Shown: positions 26,946-36,509 of the stretch, piece after piece
Position numbering within the stretch: position 1 is the stretch's first letter
Layout of the letters: every line of letters begins with the position of its first letter
Source of the DNA: JAKAVN01 sp963734845
GTDB taxonomy: Bacteria > Desulfobacterota > Binatia > Binatales > Binataceae
Direction: 5' to 3'
NCBI GenBank assembly: GCA_963734845.1
Contig: CAVTIS010000009.1
Span: 1 to 64,000 of the forward strand
Length of the DNA stretch: 64,000 bases
The notes under the pieces: model-generated
Seen by the model: the letters and a program-made list of their open reading frames with translations, nothing else
Told to the model about the DNA's origin: nothing
The model's database searches: none
Position numbers and translations under genes: made by a program

Positions 26946-27740
26946 TCAGCGGAGCGGCTCGACCGTGCTGACCGCCTTGATCGCGGTCCGTCGCGCGTAA
27001 TTGAGCTGCCGCGCAGCCCCGCCTTTTTTTGAGAGATCGCGTGCATGTAGTATTTCCTCTCTGATTCTTTGTTCCGGAAGGCCTCGGCTCGCTGCGTATA
27101 ATGCCCACGCCAATGTCAGCGCGATGCAAATCTCCGTTGTACCGAGAATCCAAGTGAAACTCAGTGAGGGGCCGTACCGAATCTTCGGTCGAAGTCGAAC
27201 GTGAGGTCGTCCACGCCGCGCGTTCGGCAGTGGCCTTCTCTGTTAGCGATTTCACTTCCTCGAGAAATTCGCGCGCTGCGTTGTACGGGCGGCCTTCGCA
27301 TTCATGCAATCGTACGAATGGTTGGAGACCATTCCTTAAGCGTCGCTTTGGCTTCTGGTTCGTGAAACCCGCAAGCCGACCAAAGTGGCGCCAATCGGCG
27401 CTGGAAGAATCGCCTCCGAAGCGATGGGCCAATTCCTTAGCAGCTTGGGTGCTAAACGTTTGATCGGAGAGCACTCGTCCGTGGTTGACCCATACCTGGA
27501 AGTTGCCGGGCGAAGTCTCGACGACGACAGCCGGCTGAAAACCCGATTCTTTCATCGCAGCGATCGCCTCAGCGCTGACATCATCGACCAGGCTGAGGGC
27601 ATGAGCGCCGTGTGGCCGGACGAAGATGTGCGCAGCGTGTGCATTCGCTCGTCTGAACCAGCTGATTGCCGCGTCGACCTGCTCGGCCTTCCCTCTCATG
27701 GGTTCGCTTCCTTGCCCTTCGCAAATGCCTCCGGATGCAT
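26946..27740 (-). pseudogene. RepB-like DNA primase of mobile elements, frameshifted twice
   Basis: The central part (from 27699) carries the family phrases ETSPGNFQVWVNHGRVL, ELAHRFGGD-x-SSADWRHF and GRLAGFTNQKPKRR typical of RepB-type primases of plasmids and integrative elements. After HRADI the frame breaks: one extra G (the CC at 27110-27111 on the plus strand) shifts it. In the other frame it continues AWALYAASRGLPEQRI and EEILHARDLSKKG to a TGA at 26946. Upstream, a well-placed ATG at 27740 starts MHPEAFAKGKEAN, the usual family beginning, but hits TGA after 14 codons, out of frame with the rest. Together these show a dead gene from a past mobile element. Confidence 0.75.
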
Positions 27741-27747
27741 GCTTTCC

Positions 27748-27981
27748 CTAGCCGACCTCTCGGCTAGGTACATCAACGACACAACTTGAGCTCACCCGCA
27801 TCGCTGAATCGATCGTTATGTAGTAGCCTTTGCCAAGGTGCAGACGAGAAGCTCCGCCCTGCTGATGCGCTTGGCCTGTGCGCTCCTTTTCATCGAGCCA
27901 CCTCATAAGCCCTCGGTCATCGGCCCTCCGCTCGTGAGCCTTGGCGAGGACGGGCAGCTTGATAAGCCCGCGTGGCGTCAC
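27748..27981 (-). CDS. Small open frame in the island remnant, unrecognised
   Basis: A 77-codon frame directly upstream of the primase remnant on the same strand, eight bases from its ATG. It has balanced, protein-like composition (LMRWLDEKERTGQAH, GYYITIDSAM) but no family I recognise. The position suggests a mobile-element gene or a fragment of one. It may also be a chance frame. Confidence 0.3.
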   Translation of the reverse strand: MTPRGLIKLPVLAKAHERRADDRGLMRWLDEKERTGQAHQQGGASRLHLGKGYYITIDSAMRVSSSCVVDVPSREVG

Positions 27982-28056
27982 CTCAAGGGCTTGAAGATTA
28001 TTGACGCCGCTCTGATGTTAATGGGATTAGGCTAAAGCCTGACTGCGAGGGTGGAC

Positions 28057-29283
28057 ATGGACCTCATCCTGAAGAACGCGCGAGTCGACAAGCGCGGACC
28101 CTGCGATATTGGCATCGTGGCGGGTAAGATCGCGGCGATAGCACCGCGGCTCGAGGACGCGAGCAAGACAATCGACCTGAACGGCCGTCTCGTCTCCAGC
28201 GGCTTCGTCGAGACCCACCTGCATCTCGATAAGTCCTGCATCCTCGACCGCTGTAGCTCCCAGCACGGCGATCTATTGGAGGCGATCGGCGAAGCCGCCA
28301 AGGCCAAGAGCGCCTTCACGGTCGAGGACGTTTACGCGCGTGCGAGCCGCACCTTGGAAAAGTCAATCCTTCAGGGCACGACCCACATGCGCACCCATCT
28401 CGAGGTCGATCCCGGGGTCGGTTTGCGCGGCCTCGAGGGTGTATTGCCGCTGGTCAGCCAATATGCATGGGCGATCGATCTGCAGGTCTGCGTGTTTCCC
28501 CAAGAGGGTCTTCTAAACAATCCGGGTACCGATCAACTGATGGTCGAGGCGCTGAGGCGCGGTGGGCGCGCGGTTGGCGCTGCGCCCTATACGGATTCGG
28601 ATCCTCGCGGTCAGATCGACCGAGTCTTCGAGCTCGCGCGCGAGTTTGACGTCGACATTGACATGCATCTCGATTTCGGACCGACGTCCGACGACATGGA
28701 TGTCTGGCACGTCTGTCAGCGAACCGATGAACACAAATACGGGGGACGGGTCACTATCGGGCACGTCACCAAGGCGACCAGTCTGGGGCTCGCAGATTTC
28801 GAACGGATGGCGCGGCGGCTCTCGGATTCGGGAGTGGCGCTCACGGCGCTGCCCGCGACCGACCTCTACCTCATGGGACGTAATCATGTACACGATCACA
28901 ACCAGCCGCGCGCGGTAGTACCGGTCCACAAGCTGCTGTATCACGGGGTGAACTGCTCGTTGTCGAGCAATAACGTGCTCAATCCGTTCACGCCGTTTGG
29001 GGATTGCTCGCCGATTCGCATGGCGAATCTTTACGCCAACATCTGTCACGTTGGTAGCAAGACGGACCTGCGGGAATGCTTCGCGATGATCACGACGCGA
29101 CCGGCTCAACTGATGCGGCTCGGAGACTATGGGCTTGAAGTAGGCAAATCGGCTGATCTGGTAGTGCTCGACACGTTCGAGCCCGATATGGCTGTGGCGG
29201 AGTTGGCGCCGGTGCTTTATGCGTTCAAACGTGGCCGCATGACTGTTTCGCGTGAACCGGCGCGCTTCTATCGCACGATATGA
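28057..29283 (+). CDS. Amidohydrolase, cytosine/creatinine deaminase-like
   Basis: A metal-dependent hydrolase of 408 residues. The ATG at 28057 has GAGGG six bases upstream. The metal-binding motif is ETHLHLDKS at residues 52-60; a second conserved region DIDMHLDFGP and a GHVTKA histidine follow, and the active-site aspartate is expected near residue 270-310. HLHLDKS is typical of the CodA/AtzC branch, which deaminates cytosine, creatinine or triazines. Its stop overlaps the amidase start by ATGA, so the two act together. A deamination followed by amide cleavage is likely; creatinine, cyclic ureas or triazine-like rings are candidate substrates, which is inference. Confidence 0.82.
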   Translation: MDLILKNARVDKRGPCDIGIVAGKIAAIAPRLEDASKTIDLNGRLVSSGFVETHLHLDKSCILDRCSSQHGDLLEAIGEAAKAKSAFTVEDVYARASRTLEKSILQGTTHMRTHLEVDPGVGLRGLEGVLPLVSQYAWAIDLQVCVFPQEGLLNNPGTDQLMVEALRRGGRAVGAAPYTDSDPRGQIDRVFELAREFDVDIDMHLDFGPTSDDMDVWHVCQRTDEHKYGGRVTIGHVTKATSLGLADFERMARRLSDSGVALTALPATDLYLMGRNHVHDHNQPRAVVPVHKLLYHGVNCSLSSNNVLNPFTPFGDCSPIRMANLYANICHVGSKTDLRECFAMITTRPAQLMRLGDYGLEVGKSADLVVLDTFEPDMAVAELAPVLYAFKRGRMTVSREPARFYRTI

Positions 29284-30452
29284 AGATCAACGACCCGCTC
29301 AATGCGTTTTGCCGCGACGCAGACGTTGGCCGCGAAGGCAGCGCAACCGGCCCTTTGCTCGGCTGCACCTTCGCGGTCAAGGATGTGTTCGACATCGCTG
29401 GAAGCATCACCGGCAACGGCCATCCGCTTTGGCTCGAAACCCATCCACCTGCAGAGCGCACTGCGTCGGCTGTCGAGCGACTACTCGCCGCGGGAGCCCG
29501 CCTGGTCGGGAAGACTTACTGCGATGAGCTGACCTACAGCATCAATGGCGAAAACGTGCATTACGGTACACCGATCAATCCCAAGGCACCAGGGCGCGTT
29601 CCCGGCGGCTCGTCCAGCGGGTCGGCTGCCGCGGTATCTGGTGGCCTCGTTGATTTAGCGCTCGGCACCGACTGCGGCGGGTCGGTGCGTATACCGGCGA
29701 GCTATTGCGGCATCTATGGGATTCGGACCAGTCATGGCCTGGTGCCCGCCGATGGCGTGGTCCCGCTGGCTCCGAGCTTCGATACGGTGGGATGGTTCGC
29801 GCGCTCGGCGAGCATGATGCGCCAAGTCGGCAGTGTACTGCTGCCGGCGGGAAAGCCGTTCGTGCCGAGACGGCTACTCATCGCGACGGATGCCTTTGAG
29901 GCCGGCAACCCGACGATCGCCGCGGCGCTTACCCCCGCTATAAAAGCGGCGGCTGCAGTGATCGCGCAAACGGCTCGTGTGAAGGTCTACACAGTCGATT
30001 CGACCGAATGGCGTGCGATCTTTCGCCTTCTGCAGGGCGCCGAGATTCGCGCGCAGCACGGAGCCTGGATCGATCGTTACCGACCGGAATTCGGACCCGG
30101 CATCCGCGAGCGGTTTTCCTGGACAGCGACCATCACGGCCGCCGAAGTGGCAGCGGCACTGCCCAAGCGCGAGGTAGTGGCGCGCCACGTGCAGAATCTC
30201 CTCGGGGACGACGCGATGTTGTGTCTGCCGACGGCACCGGGAATCGCGCCCAAGCTCAACACGCCGCCGGCCGAGCTCGAGGCGTTCCGCGGCAACGCCT
30301 TCGCGCTATTGTCTATCGCGGGGCTCGCACGCCTCCCGCAGATCAGTCTTCCGCTCGGCACTTTCGAGGAATGTCCTCTCGGTCTGTCGATGATCGGACC
30401 ACGAGGCAGTGACCAGGGAATCCTCGACTGGACCGCGGCCCATTTAGACTGA
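29280..30452 (+). CDS. Amidase (amidase signature family)
   Basis: A 390-residue amidase, shorter than the usual 450-500. The Ser-cisSer-Lys set is visible: Lys34 in FAVKDVFD, the glycine-serine loop GGSSSGSAAAVSGG at residues 109-122 and the nucleophile region GTDCGGSVRIPAS with Ser135. The C-terminal part is compressed but ends normally. It hydrolyses a carboxamide to acid and ammonia. The start codon overlaps the stop of the amidohydrolase (ATGA), indicating translational coupling and a shared pathway. Specificity cannot be read from the sequence. Confidence 0.9.
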   Translation: MKINDPLNAFCRDADVGREGSATGPLLGCTFAVKDVFDIAGSITGNGHPLWLETHPPAERTASAVERLLAAGARLVGKTYCDELTYSINGENVHYGTPINPKAPGRVPGGSSSGSAAAVSGGLVDLALGTDCGGSVRIPASYCGIYGIRTSHGLVPADGVVPLAPSFDTVGWFARSASMMRQVGSVLLPAGKPFVPRRLLIATDAFEAGNPTIAAALTPAIKAAAAVIAQTARVKVYTVDSTEWRAIFRLLQGAEIRAQHGAWIDRYRPEFGPGIRERFSWTATITAAEVAAALPKREVVARHVQNLLGDDAMLCLPTAPGIAPKLNTPPAELEAFRGNAFALLSIAGLARLPQISLPLGTFEECPLGLSMIGPRGSDQGILDWTAAHLD

Positions 30453-30742
30453 TTTGTAACCGATAGCTGGCAGAACGCAATCCTCGCGGGGAATCTCCTT
30501 TGCCGACTCGCGCCGGCTCGAGCCTTGAAACCGAGACTATCTACTGACAATCTGATAATCTGTAATCAATACGTCGTCGGTTCCAGTCCCGAACGCTCAA
30601 ACCGTCGCGTAAACTGTGACAGCTCTGACTAAAATAGACAGTAGAGAAGCACCTGCAGTCAGCCTGCAGTAAAACTCGTAAGCTATTGCGGCAAAGGGCC
30701 GACGTCAGTGTATGGCAAAGTTGTCGTGACTAGGATATCCAG

Positions 30743-31474
30743 ATGAAGTTTCTGATTTTTCAGCATGTGCGAGTGGAGCATCCGGGGGTTTTTCGTGAGT
30801 TCTTTGCGGCTGATGGTATCGAGTGGCGGGCAATCGAACTTGATGAAGGAGAGCCCATTCCAAGCTTGGATTCCTTCGATGCGCTCCTGTCGTTCGGCGG
30901 CCCCATGGACGTCTGGCAGGAGCGTGAGTATCCGTGGCTCGTCGCTGAAAAGGCGGCTATCAGATCATGGGTCTGCGAACGACGAAAGCCGTTTCTCGGT
31001 ATCTGCCTTGGACATCAGCTGTTGGCGGACGCACTCGGCGGAAGGGTTGCGAAGATGGACGTCCCGGAGATCGGCGTAAGCGAGGTCACCTTCAGTCCGG
31101 CTGGAGCGGCCTCCCGCCTCTTCCGCAACCTGCCCTCGGTTCTTCCGGCGCTCCAGTGGCACGGAGCTGCTGTGGAACGAGTGCCCGATGGCGCAGTGGT
31201 ACTCGCGAGCAATGCCCATTGCGCGATCCAATCTTTCTCCTTCGCCGACATAGCATACGGTGTCCAGTATCATATGGAGCCGACCGAATGCACGATCCAG
31301 GAATGGGCCGAGATTCCCGAATATCGCGAATCCCTGGAGCGAATCGCCGGAACAGCGGGGCAACAGCGTCTGGAAAAGCAAACACTTGAGCGAATCGACG
31401 ATTTTCGTCGGTATGCAGAAATCTTACACCGGAACTTCTTGAGCATTGTCGAAGCCCGGCGCTCTACTCGTTAA
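30743..31474 (+). CDS. Class I glutamine amidotransferase-like protein (GuaA-N type)
   Basis: A 243-residue single-domain class I glutamine amidotransferase. The nucleophile is Cys88 in FLGICLGHQLL, and the catalytic His-x-Glu pair is in GVQYHMEPTE near residue 176. LSFGGPMDVWQE is the oxyanion-side motif of this group. Free-standing proteins of this type often act as peptidases or amide hydrolases on glutamyl compounds rather than as synthase subunits. It is 290 bases downstream of the amidase on the same strand. In the context of a gamma-glutamyl-methylamide or N-methylglutamate cluster it may cleave a gamma-glutamyl amide, which is inference. Confidence 0.85.
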   Translation: MKFLIFQHVRVEHPGVFREFFAADGIEWRAIELDEGEPIPSLDSFDALLSFGGPMDVWQEREYPWLVAEKAAIRSWVCERRKPFLGICLGHQLLADALGGRVAKMDVPEIGVSEVTFSPAGAASRLFRNLPSVLPALQWHGAAVERVPDGAVVLASNAHCAIQSFSFADIAYGVQYHMEPTECTIQEWAEIPEYRESLERIAGTAGQQRLEKQTLERIDDFRRYAEILHRNFLSIVEARRSTR

Positions 31475-31514
31475 ACGCTTCAGCTGGTTAGCCATTCGAC
31501 ATGCCGCTCATCGA

Positions 31515-32522
31515 TTAGGTCGCTTTCGATTCCATCTTGGACTGCTTTAGAAACTTGGTGTAGAGGTAATCGCCGTTTAGTACTGGTGGGTACTTGGCGG
31601 GTTCCACGGCGCTGTGACAGCTGTCGATACATTTGATCTCGGCGTCATAATTCGGCTGCACGAAATAGACCAGCGACAGGCGATCGTGCTCTCGCGCAAT
31701 CTCGAAGGGTGGGTTGACGACGCGATGTTGGGTCGAAATCCATTTGTCGTTAGTCCAACGCATTAGCGAATCGCCTATATTGATCACCATCGTATCATCG
31801 ATCGCGGGAACGTCGAGCCATTCGCCACCGGGACCTCGCGCCTGAAGACCCACCGACGGGATGCGTTCCTGCCACAGGATCGTAAAGGCGGTGTAATCGG
31901 AGTGCTCGCCGCCGCGCAACTGCTTCGCCCGCGGCGGACGAGACAGTTTCGGGTAGTAGTTAGCGCGTAAAATGCTGATGTGACGGTCCAGCTTCGTGTC
32001 AAAGAAATTCATCGGAAGATCCAGCGCTGTCGCAAAAATATGTGCCATGTCGAGCGTCAGGCTTTCCATGCGGTGGAAATAATCCGTATAGATTTCTCTC
32101 AGATCGGAAGGTTTGCTGGGCCAGAGATTGTCGGCGAAGTGCACGCCCGCGGCAACGCCCCTGTAATACTCGTCGTTGGGTACATCCATCGGTCCAACGT
32201 CGAACACCTCTTTGAGATCCGGCGGCGTTTCCTCGTCCTGGGTGTACGCTAGACCTTCCGACTCCAGGGCGCCATAGCCTCTGATTACTTCGGGCCGTGG
32301 CCGTGCGACGTTGCTCTTGTCCTTTGGATCGAGCCCAAAGAACGCCTTCGAAGCGGTGACGATGTTCTGAATCGTGCTCGATGGTATACCGTGGCCCGAA
32401 ATGATCACAAAGCCAATTTCGATGCATGCTTGAGCGACTTTCTCGACCACGCATCTGCGGGAAGTCGCGTCGCCGCTCTTGAAAGGTGCGATATCGATGA
32501 TCGGGATAGTCTTTAGCGGCAT
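31515..32522 (-). CDS. Isopenicillin-N-synthase-like 2-oxoglutarate/Fe(II) dioxygenase
   Basis: A 335-residue non-haem iron oxygenase. The N-terminus IPIIDIAPF and CIEIGFVIISGHGI are the DIOX_N pattern. The iron ligands are His207 and Asp209 (GGEHSDYTAFT) and His266 (STQHRVVNP), and Arg281-x-Ser283 binds 2-oxoglutarate. It could oxidise an N-methyl or amino acid substrate. It lies at the end of the sarcosine-oxidase-like operon, 187 bases after soxG and on the same strand, so it may be read through or separately expressed. Confidence 0.9.
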   Translation of the reverse strand: MPLKTIPIIDIAPFKSGDATSRRCVVEKVAQACIEIGFVIISGHGIPSSTIQNIVTASKAFFGLDPKDKSNVARPRPEVIRGYGALESEGLAYTQDEETPPDLKEVFDVGPMDVPNDEYYRGVAAGVHFADNLWPSKPSDLREIYTDYFHRMESLTLDMAHIFATALDLPMNFFDTKLDRHISILRANYYPKLSRPPRAKQLRGGEHSDYTAFTILWQERIPSVGLQARGPGGEWLDVPAIDDTMVINIGDSLMRWTNDKWISTQHRVVNPPFEIAREHDRLSLVYFVQPNYDAEIKCIDSCHSAVEPAKYPPVLNGDYLYTKFLKQSKMESKAT

Positions 32523-32709
32523 CAGCTCGCTCCTTCAAACGGATTGACTATGACGCAATGTTCGCCCGTTGTATCCGCGACCGCGGTACAAAGGGTCGTC
32601 AAGCTAAAATGGCAATGAATATCAGGCATAGACCTACTTCAACGAGCACGCTCTTTGCCTCGGCCTGGCGCTCAGGTTGTACAACCACGACCGACCTGGG
32701 CGATCGAAA

Positions 32710-33369
32710 TCATAGTCCGCCTATTCCGAAACCCTCGACATCAATGCCAAATTCCTGGCCTGCATCAAGCAAGATGTTGAAGAGGTATTGCCCGGCCGAA
32801 CGTTCGCAAAGCATCAGGTAGCTGCGCAATGTCGAATCAGGATCCGCCGCATCGTGGAAAGGATTGGCAAGGTCGCTACGCACCACTTCAACGACAAGCC
32901 CGGCCATCGAGGTGCGAAATGCGCTTTTATCGGGACTGATTCTGTCGCTAAAGTCGATAGCGCACAGTTTGGACATGACCTTTGCACTGTCCGTCCCGAC
33001 CATACGTACCAGGGCGCGCGCATGAGTCAGGTCCACGATAGTTATCAGCTCATCGCCACCGTTGAGGCTCGCCGTCAGGTGCGTCGGTAAAGACAAATCC
33101 GGAGATCCTATCAACAGCCACTCTTCGTGACCTATCCCGGCTACCAGGCCGCCGGAATCGTCTCGACTTGCGTGTCCGCGTGCAACGTCCAGCTTGTGAA
33201 CCGCCGAGGTCCCCATCGCTGCACGTATCAGGAATTTCCGGCATGGCGTGCAATCGATCAGCCGTAGCGGCGCTGAGCTATGCCTGGCCGATACTTCCCA
33301 TCCATCCGCCAGTGCGACGGGCGGCGCCTGGGTGATTGGACTCCGTGCGATCGGTATTGTCTCAGCCAC
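32710..33369 (-). CDS. soxG: Sarcosine oxidase / N-methylglutamate dehydrogenase gamma subunit
   Basis: A 219-residue protein related to the aminomethyltransferase fold and to SoxG. It shows LVAGIGHEEWLLIGSPD, VVDLTHARALVRMVGTDS-like and a C-terminal SAGQYLFNILLDAGQEFGID. SoxG caps the heterotetramer and helps hold cofactors. The start overlaps the end of soxA by eight bases. Last gene of the eight-gene operon. In N-methylglutamate clusters the same subunit is called MgdD. Confidence 0.85.
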   Translation of the reverse strand: MAETIPIARSPITQAPPVALADGWEVSARHSSAPLRLIDCTPCRKFLIRAAMGTSAVHKLDVARGHASRDDSGGLVAGIGHEEWLLIGSPDLSLPTHLTASLNGGDELITIVDLTHARALVRMVGTDSAKVMSKLCAIDFSDRISPDKSAFRTSMAGLVVEVVRSDLANPFHDAADPDSTLRSYLMLCERSAGQYLFNILLDAGQEFGIDVEGFGIGGL

Positions 33370-36157
33370 GTAGTCTTGTTCCTTGCGGATCGAAGTGGAT
33401 TCGCCGCTCAGTTACCTGGGCGGCCACAAGCCGGCCGTCGGGCAATCGAATTTCGAGCGAGGTCCCGGCGTGCGACAAATCCTCGCGCAACAGGGCCATA
33501 CAGATAGAACGTTTCAGCGTCGGCGACTTCCGGCTTGAAGTAATTCGTCCCACTATAGTGGGACCTTTTACTATCAGACTTGCCTCGGGAGGAACGAGGG
33601 CAGGATCGGTCGGCAATAGGCCAATCAGGCGCGGATAGTCATTACGTTCCGTCTGCCATTCGAGTTCGGGTTTACCGATGAAGTCGTTCTTTTCGAGCTT
33701 TATGAACTTCTTGAGCCCAAGGCTCAATGCCTGCGTCAGACCATCGGTATCCTGTCCGACGATGACGTGGCCCTTTTCCAGCCGCATGATGCGCTGCGCT
33801 TCGATGCCGAAAGGTTTGACTCCAAAATCCTGTCCGCAGTCGATCAGCGTTTCCCATATGTGCAGCCCATAGCTGGCCGGCACGTGGATCTCATAACTCA
33901 GCTCTCCGGTAAATCCCAGGCGCAGCAAATAACAACCGTCGACGCCAGCAATACGGCCCTTGCGCGCTCCCATGTATGGAAAGGCGCTGGTATGTAAATC
34001 AACTTCCTGCGTCAGCCGGCGAAGCAGTTCAGCGGACCTGGGGCCCGCGACGTTGATCGACGCGAAAGCGTCGGTAACAGGAACGACGTGCACGCGCCAA
34101 TCTTCGCTGGAGCCTTGCAGCCACGATTCGATCCATTGGCCGACGGCGACTGCGCCCGACGATGTAGTGGTCATGAAGTATTCATCCTCGGCCATGCGAG
34201 CGGTGACGCCGTCATCGAATACCACGCCGTCTTCTCCACACATCAGGCCGTACTGGGCGGACCCTGCCGCCAGCGCAGACCACTCGTTGACATACAGGAG
34301 GTTCAGCAGGTTGACGGTGTCTGGACCGTGCAGAAGGTATTTGCCCAACGGTGTCACATCGATGATGCCGACGTTATTGCGCGTGTTGGCGACTTCCCCT
34401 TGAGGATCGCCATAGTGTTCCGGGCGAATCCATCGTCCTGCGACGAGCGGCGTCGCCTTGTGAGCCTCATGCCATGGCTGCATCGGCGAGACCTGCATCG
34501 GCTCCATGCGCCGCCCGGCCAAACTTCCAAGCGTAATTGGCGCATAGGGAGGTCGCCAGACCGTCGTTCCCGTTTCCTCAATCGATTGCCCCAACATCTC
34601 GGCCACAATCGCCATCGTGTTGATAGTCTCTAGCTTCCCTTGGGTAGGGCCCATCGTCGAGGTAGTGTACCGCTTAACCAGTTCGATGGAGTCGTAGCCC
34701 TCCTTGACGGCGGAGCATATGTCCGCGGAGGACACGTCCTCGCACCAATCGACTGTTCCATGAGTATGATTGCGGAATAGGGCAAGGTGATTGTGTATTG
34801 CGAGTTGCGGGATGGTGGATTGCTTACCGTAGCCCGCGCGAGCGGCTGCTGCGTGGCCAACCGCCTGAGCGTGACTCATCAGCTCCTCCGTCGATCCATC
34901 GCCGGCCAGCCCTCCGGCCGCAAAAACATCGTCGGAAAGCTTGCCTCCCGGAAAAAAGCGCGCTGCGGCAGCCTCGTACCTAGGCCGATCGCCCGCCATA
35001 TTCAGCAAAAGGCCCGGCGCGGTCCAGCCCGCACCGACGACCAGCAGGTCGCAACCTACGCGGGTGCCGTTGGCCAGTTCTACCCCACGCACTTGGCCCC
35101 GCCCATAGGCCCGTACGATGTCGCCACCGCGCCGTGCATCGACAATCGCCGCCACCTCCACTTTTGCGCGCCTGAGGTCCGCCACCGCCAGATCACCCTC
35201 GCCATTGGCGGTAAAGACCACCGCCCGCGATCCCGGCCTGACGGCGTAGAGATTAATCAAACGCCTGACCGCGCCCGACAGCATCACGCCAGGCAGGTCG
35301 TTGCCCTCGAACACGTATGGACGTTCGATTAGACCGGGCGCAACGATCAGGGCCTTGACGCGCGCTTTGATGAGCCGTTCGACCACGCCGGGAAGATTGC
35401 GTTGAACGACCGCTACCCAGTTACCGTCGTAGCGGCCTGTAACGACCGAATCGGTTAACACTTCGATTTCGGGCCGAGCCTGCACTTCCCCGCGAAGCTG
35501 ATCCAGCAGCCTCAACTGAGTCTCGTCGCCCCATCGCAGATGACCACCGAGTTGGTGTCCTTCCTCCACCAACATCACCTGCGCGCCAGCGTTTGCCGCG
35601 GCCACGGCAGCCGTCATGCCGGCGGGACCGCCGCCGGCGACAAGCACATCCGGGTGCGCATACCGCTTATCGTAGTAACCGCGTTCAGCTCGCGGGTCTA
35701 TTTCTCCTCCCGCGATGAAGCGTCTGAGGATACGCTCGTAAAATGGCCACCAGCGTCGAGGCCACATGAATGTCTTGTAGTAAAAACCGGGAGCCATGAA
35801 CCGGGCCATCAGCCGGTTTATGGATTTAAGGTCGAATGTCAGCGAAGGCCATGCGTTCTGCGCCTTAACGTCCATCCCCTCCTTCGCCAGCCGATGCGCA
35901 CCACGCACGTTGGGCTCATCCCCAACCTGCACTGTGCAGCATGGATCGAGATAGTCGGCAGTCAGGATGCCGCGCGGGCGATGGTATTTGTAGCTGCGCG
36001 AAAAGACGTGCACGCCGCACGCCGCAAGTGCCGAAACGATAGTGTCCCCAGCGAAAGCGGGATAGGCCGTTCCGTTCCAGGTGAAGCTGAAGCGCTCGTC
36101 CCGATTGATAACCTCGCTCGGCTGAGGCGCGAGGCGATCAGTCATTGACGCGTTCAT
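33362..36157 (-). CDS. soxA: Sarcosine oxidase / N-methylglutamate dehydrogenase alpha subunit
   Basis: A 931-residue protein with three parts. Residues 25-110 are a small Fe-S-like N-domain with GDTIVSALAACGVHVFSRSYKYHRPRG split motifs and CCTVQVG. A dinucleotide-binding site LVAGGGPAGMTAAVAAANAG is near residue 170. The last 350 residues are a GcvT-like folate-binding domain (PWHEAHKATPLVAGRWIRPEHYG pattern and IEAQRIMRLEKGHVIVGQDTDG). SoxA binds NAD and tetrahydrofolate; released formaldehyde is carried as methylene-folate. It overlaps soxD by four bases (ATGA) and soxG by eight. MgdC in methylotrophs. Length is close to the family's usual 950-1000. Confidence 0.92.
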   Translation of the reverse strand: MNASMTDRLAPQPSEVINRDERFSFTWNGTAYPAFAGDTIVSALAACGVHVFSRSYKYHRPRGILTADYLDPCCTVQVGDEPNVRGAHRLAKEGMDVKAQNAWPSLTFDLKSINRLMARFMAPGFYYKTFMWPRRWWPFYERILRRFIAGGEIDPRAERGYYDKRYAHPDVLVAGGGPAGMTAAVAAANAGAQVMLVEEGHQLGGHLRWGDETQLRLLDQLRGEVQARPEIEVLTDSVVTGRYDGNWVAVVQRNLPGVVERLIKARVKALIVAPGLIERPYVFEGNDLPGVMLSGAVRRLINLYAVRPGSRAVVFTANGEGDLAVADLRRAKVEVAAIVDARRGGDIVRAYGRGQVRGVELANGTRVGCDLLVVGAGWTAPGLLLNMAGDRPRYEAAAARFFPGGKLSDDVFAAGGLAGDGSTEELMSHAQAVGHAAAARAGYGKQSTIPQLAIHNHLALFRNHTHGTVDWCEDVSSADICSAVKEGYDSIELVKRYTTSTMGPTQGKLETINTMAIVAEMLGQSIEETGTTVWRPPYAPITLGSLAGRRMEPMQVSPMQPWHEAHKATPLVAGRWIRPEHYGDPQGEVANTRNNVGIIDVTPLGKYLLHGPDTVNLLNLLYVNEWSALAAGSAQYGLMCGEDGVVFDDGVTARMAEDEYFMTTTSSGAVAVGQWIESWLQGSSEDWRVHVVPVTDAFASINVAGPRSAELLRRLTQEVDLHTSAFPYMGARKGRIAGVDGCYLLRLGFTGELSYEIHVPASYGLHIWETLIDCGQDFGVKPFGIEAQRIMRLEKGHVIVGQDTDGLTQALSLGLKKFIKLEKNDFIGKPELEWQTERNDYPRLIGLLPTDPALVPPEASLIVKGPTIVGRITSSRKSPTLKRSICMALLREDLSHAGTSLEIRLPDGRLVAAQVTERRIHFDPQGTRLRG

Positions 36158-36468
36158 CGGCGCATGACCGAAGGACTCTCGCCATCCGGCCGGGAAACCG
36201 CGGAGGCTCGCTGCCGTTCGCGCCCGACGTATGTGGCGCGAATCTCATTGGTAACGGTGTTGCGCTCGCTGCGAAAATACCGGCCGCATCCTGCCTGATG
36301 ATACCAAGTCTCGATAATCCATCCGGCTGCGTTGCGTTTAAAGTAGAGGTATTCGTGCCATTGCTGTTTGGTGGTGTTATTGGGATCGGGACGCAGCTTG
36401 ATTTCGCCGCCCCAACGAAACTCCGAAGCGTTGCGCGGACCGCAGTATGGACATGGCACCAGTATCAT
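36154..36468 (-). CDS. soxD: Sarcosine oxidase / N-methylglutamate dehydrogenase delta subunit
   Basis: A 104-residue protein. The zinc site is formed by VPCPYCGPRN at the start and GCGRYF near residue 65, and the SoxD core EFRWGGE and YFKRNAAGWIIETWYH is intact. It is a small structural subunit binding zinc. The stop overlaps the soxA start (ATGA) and it begins 41 bases after soxB. MgdB in methylotrophs. Confidence 0.93.
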   Translation of the reverse strand: MILVPCPYCGPRNASEFRWGGEIKLRPDPNNTTKQQWHEYLYFKRNAAGWIIETWYHQAGCGRYFRSERNTVTNEIRATYVGRERQRASAVSRPDGESPSVMRR

Positions 36469-36509
36469 CTACGATTCTCTCAGAATAACTTCGAGCTCAA
36501 ACGCTCGGC

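Noticed and set aside
27838..28035. 65-codon plus-strand frame before the amidohydrolase
   Set aside because: Weak coding character, no ribosome site, and it lies opposite another frame; not supported as a gene.
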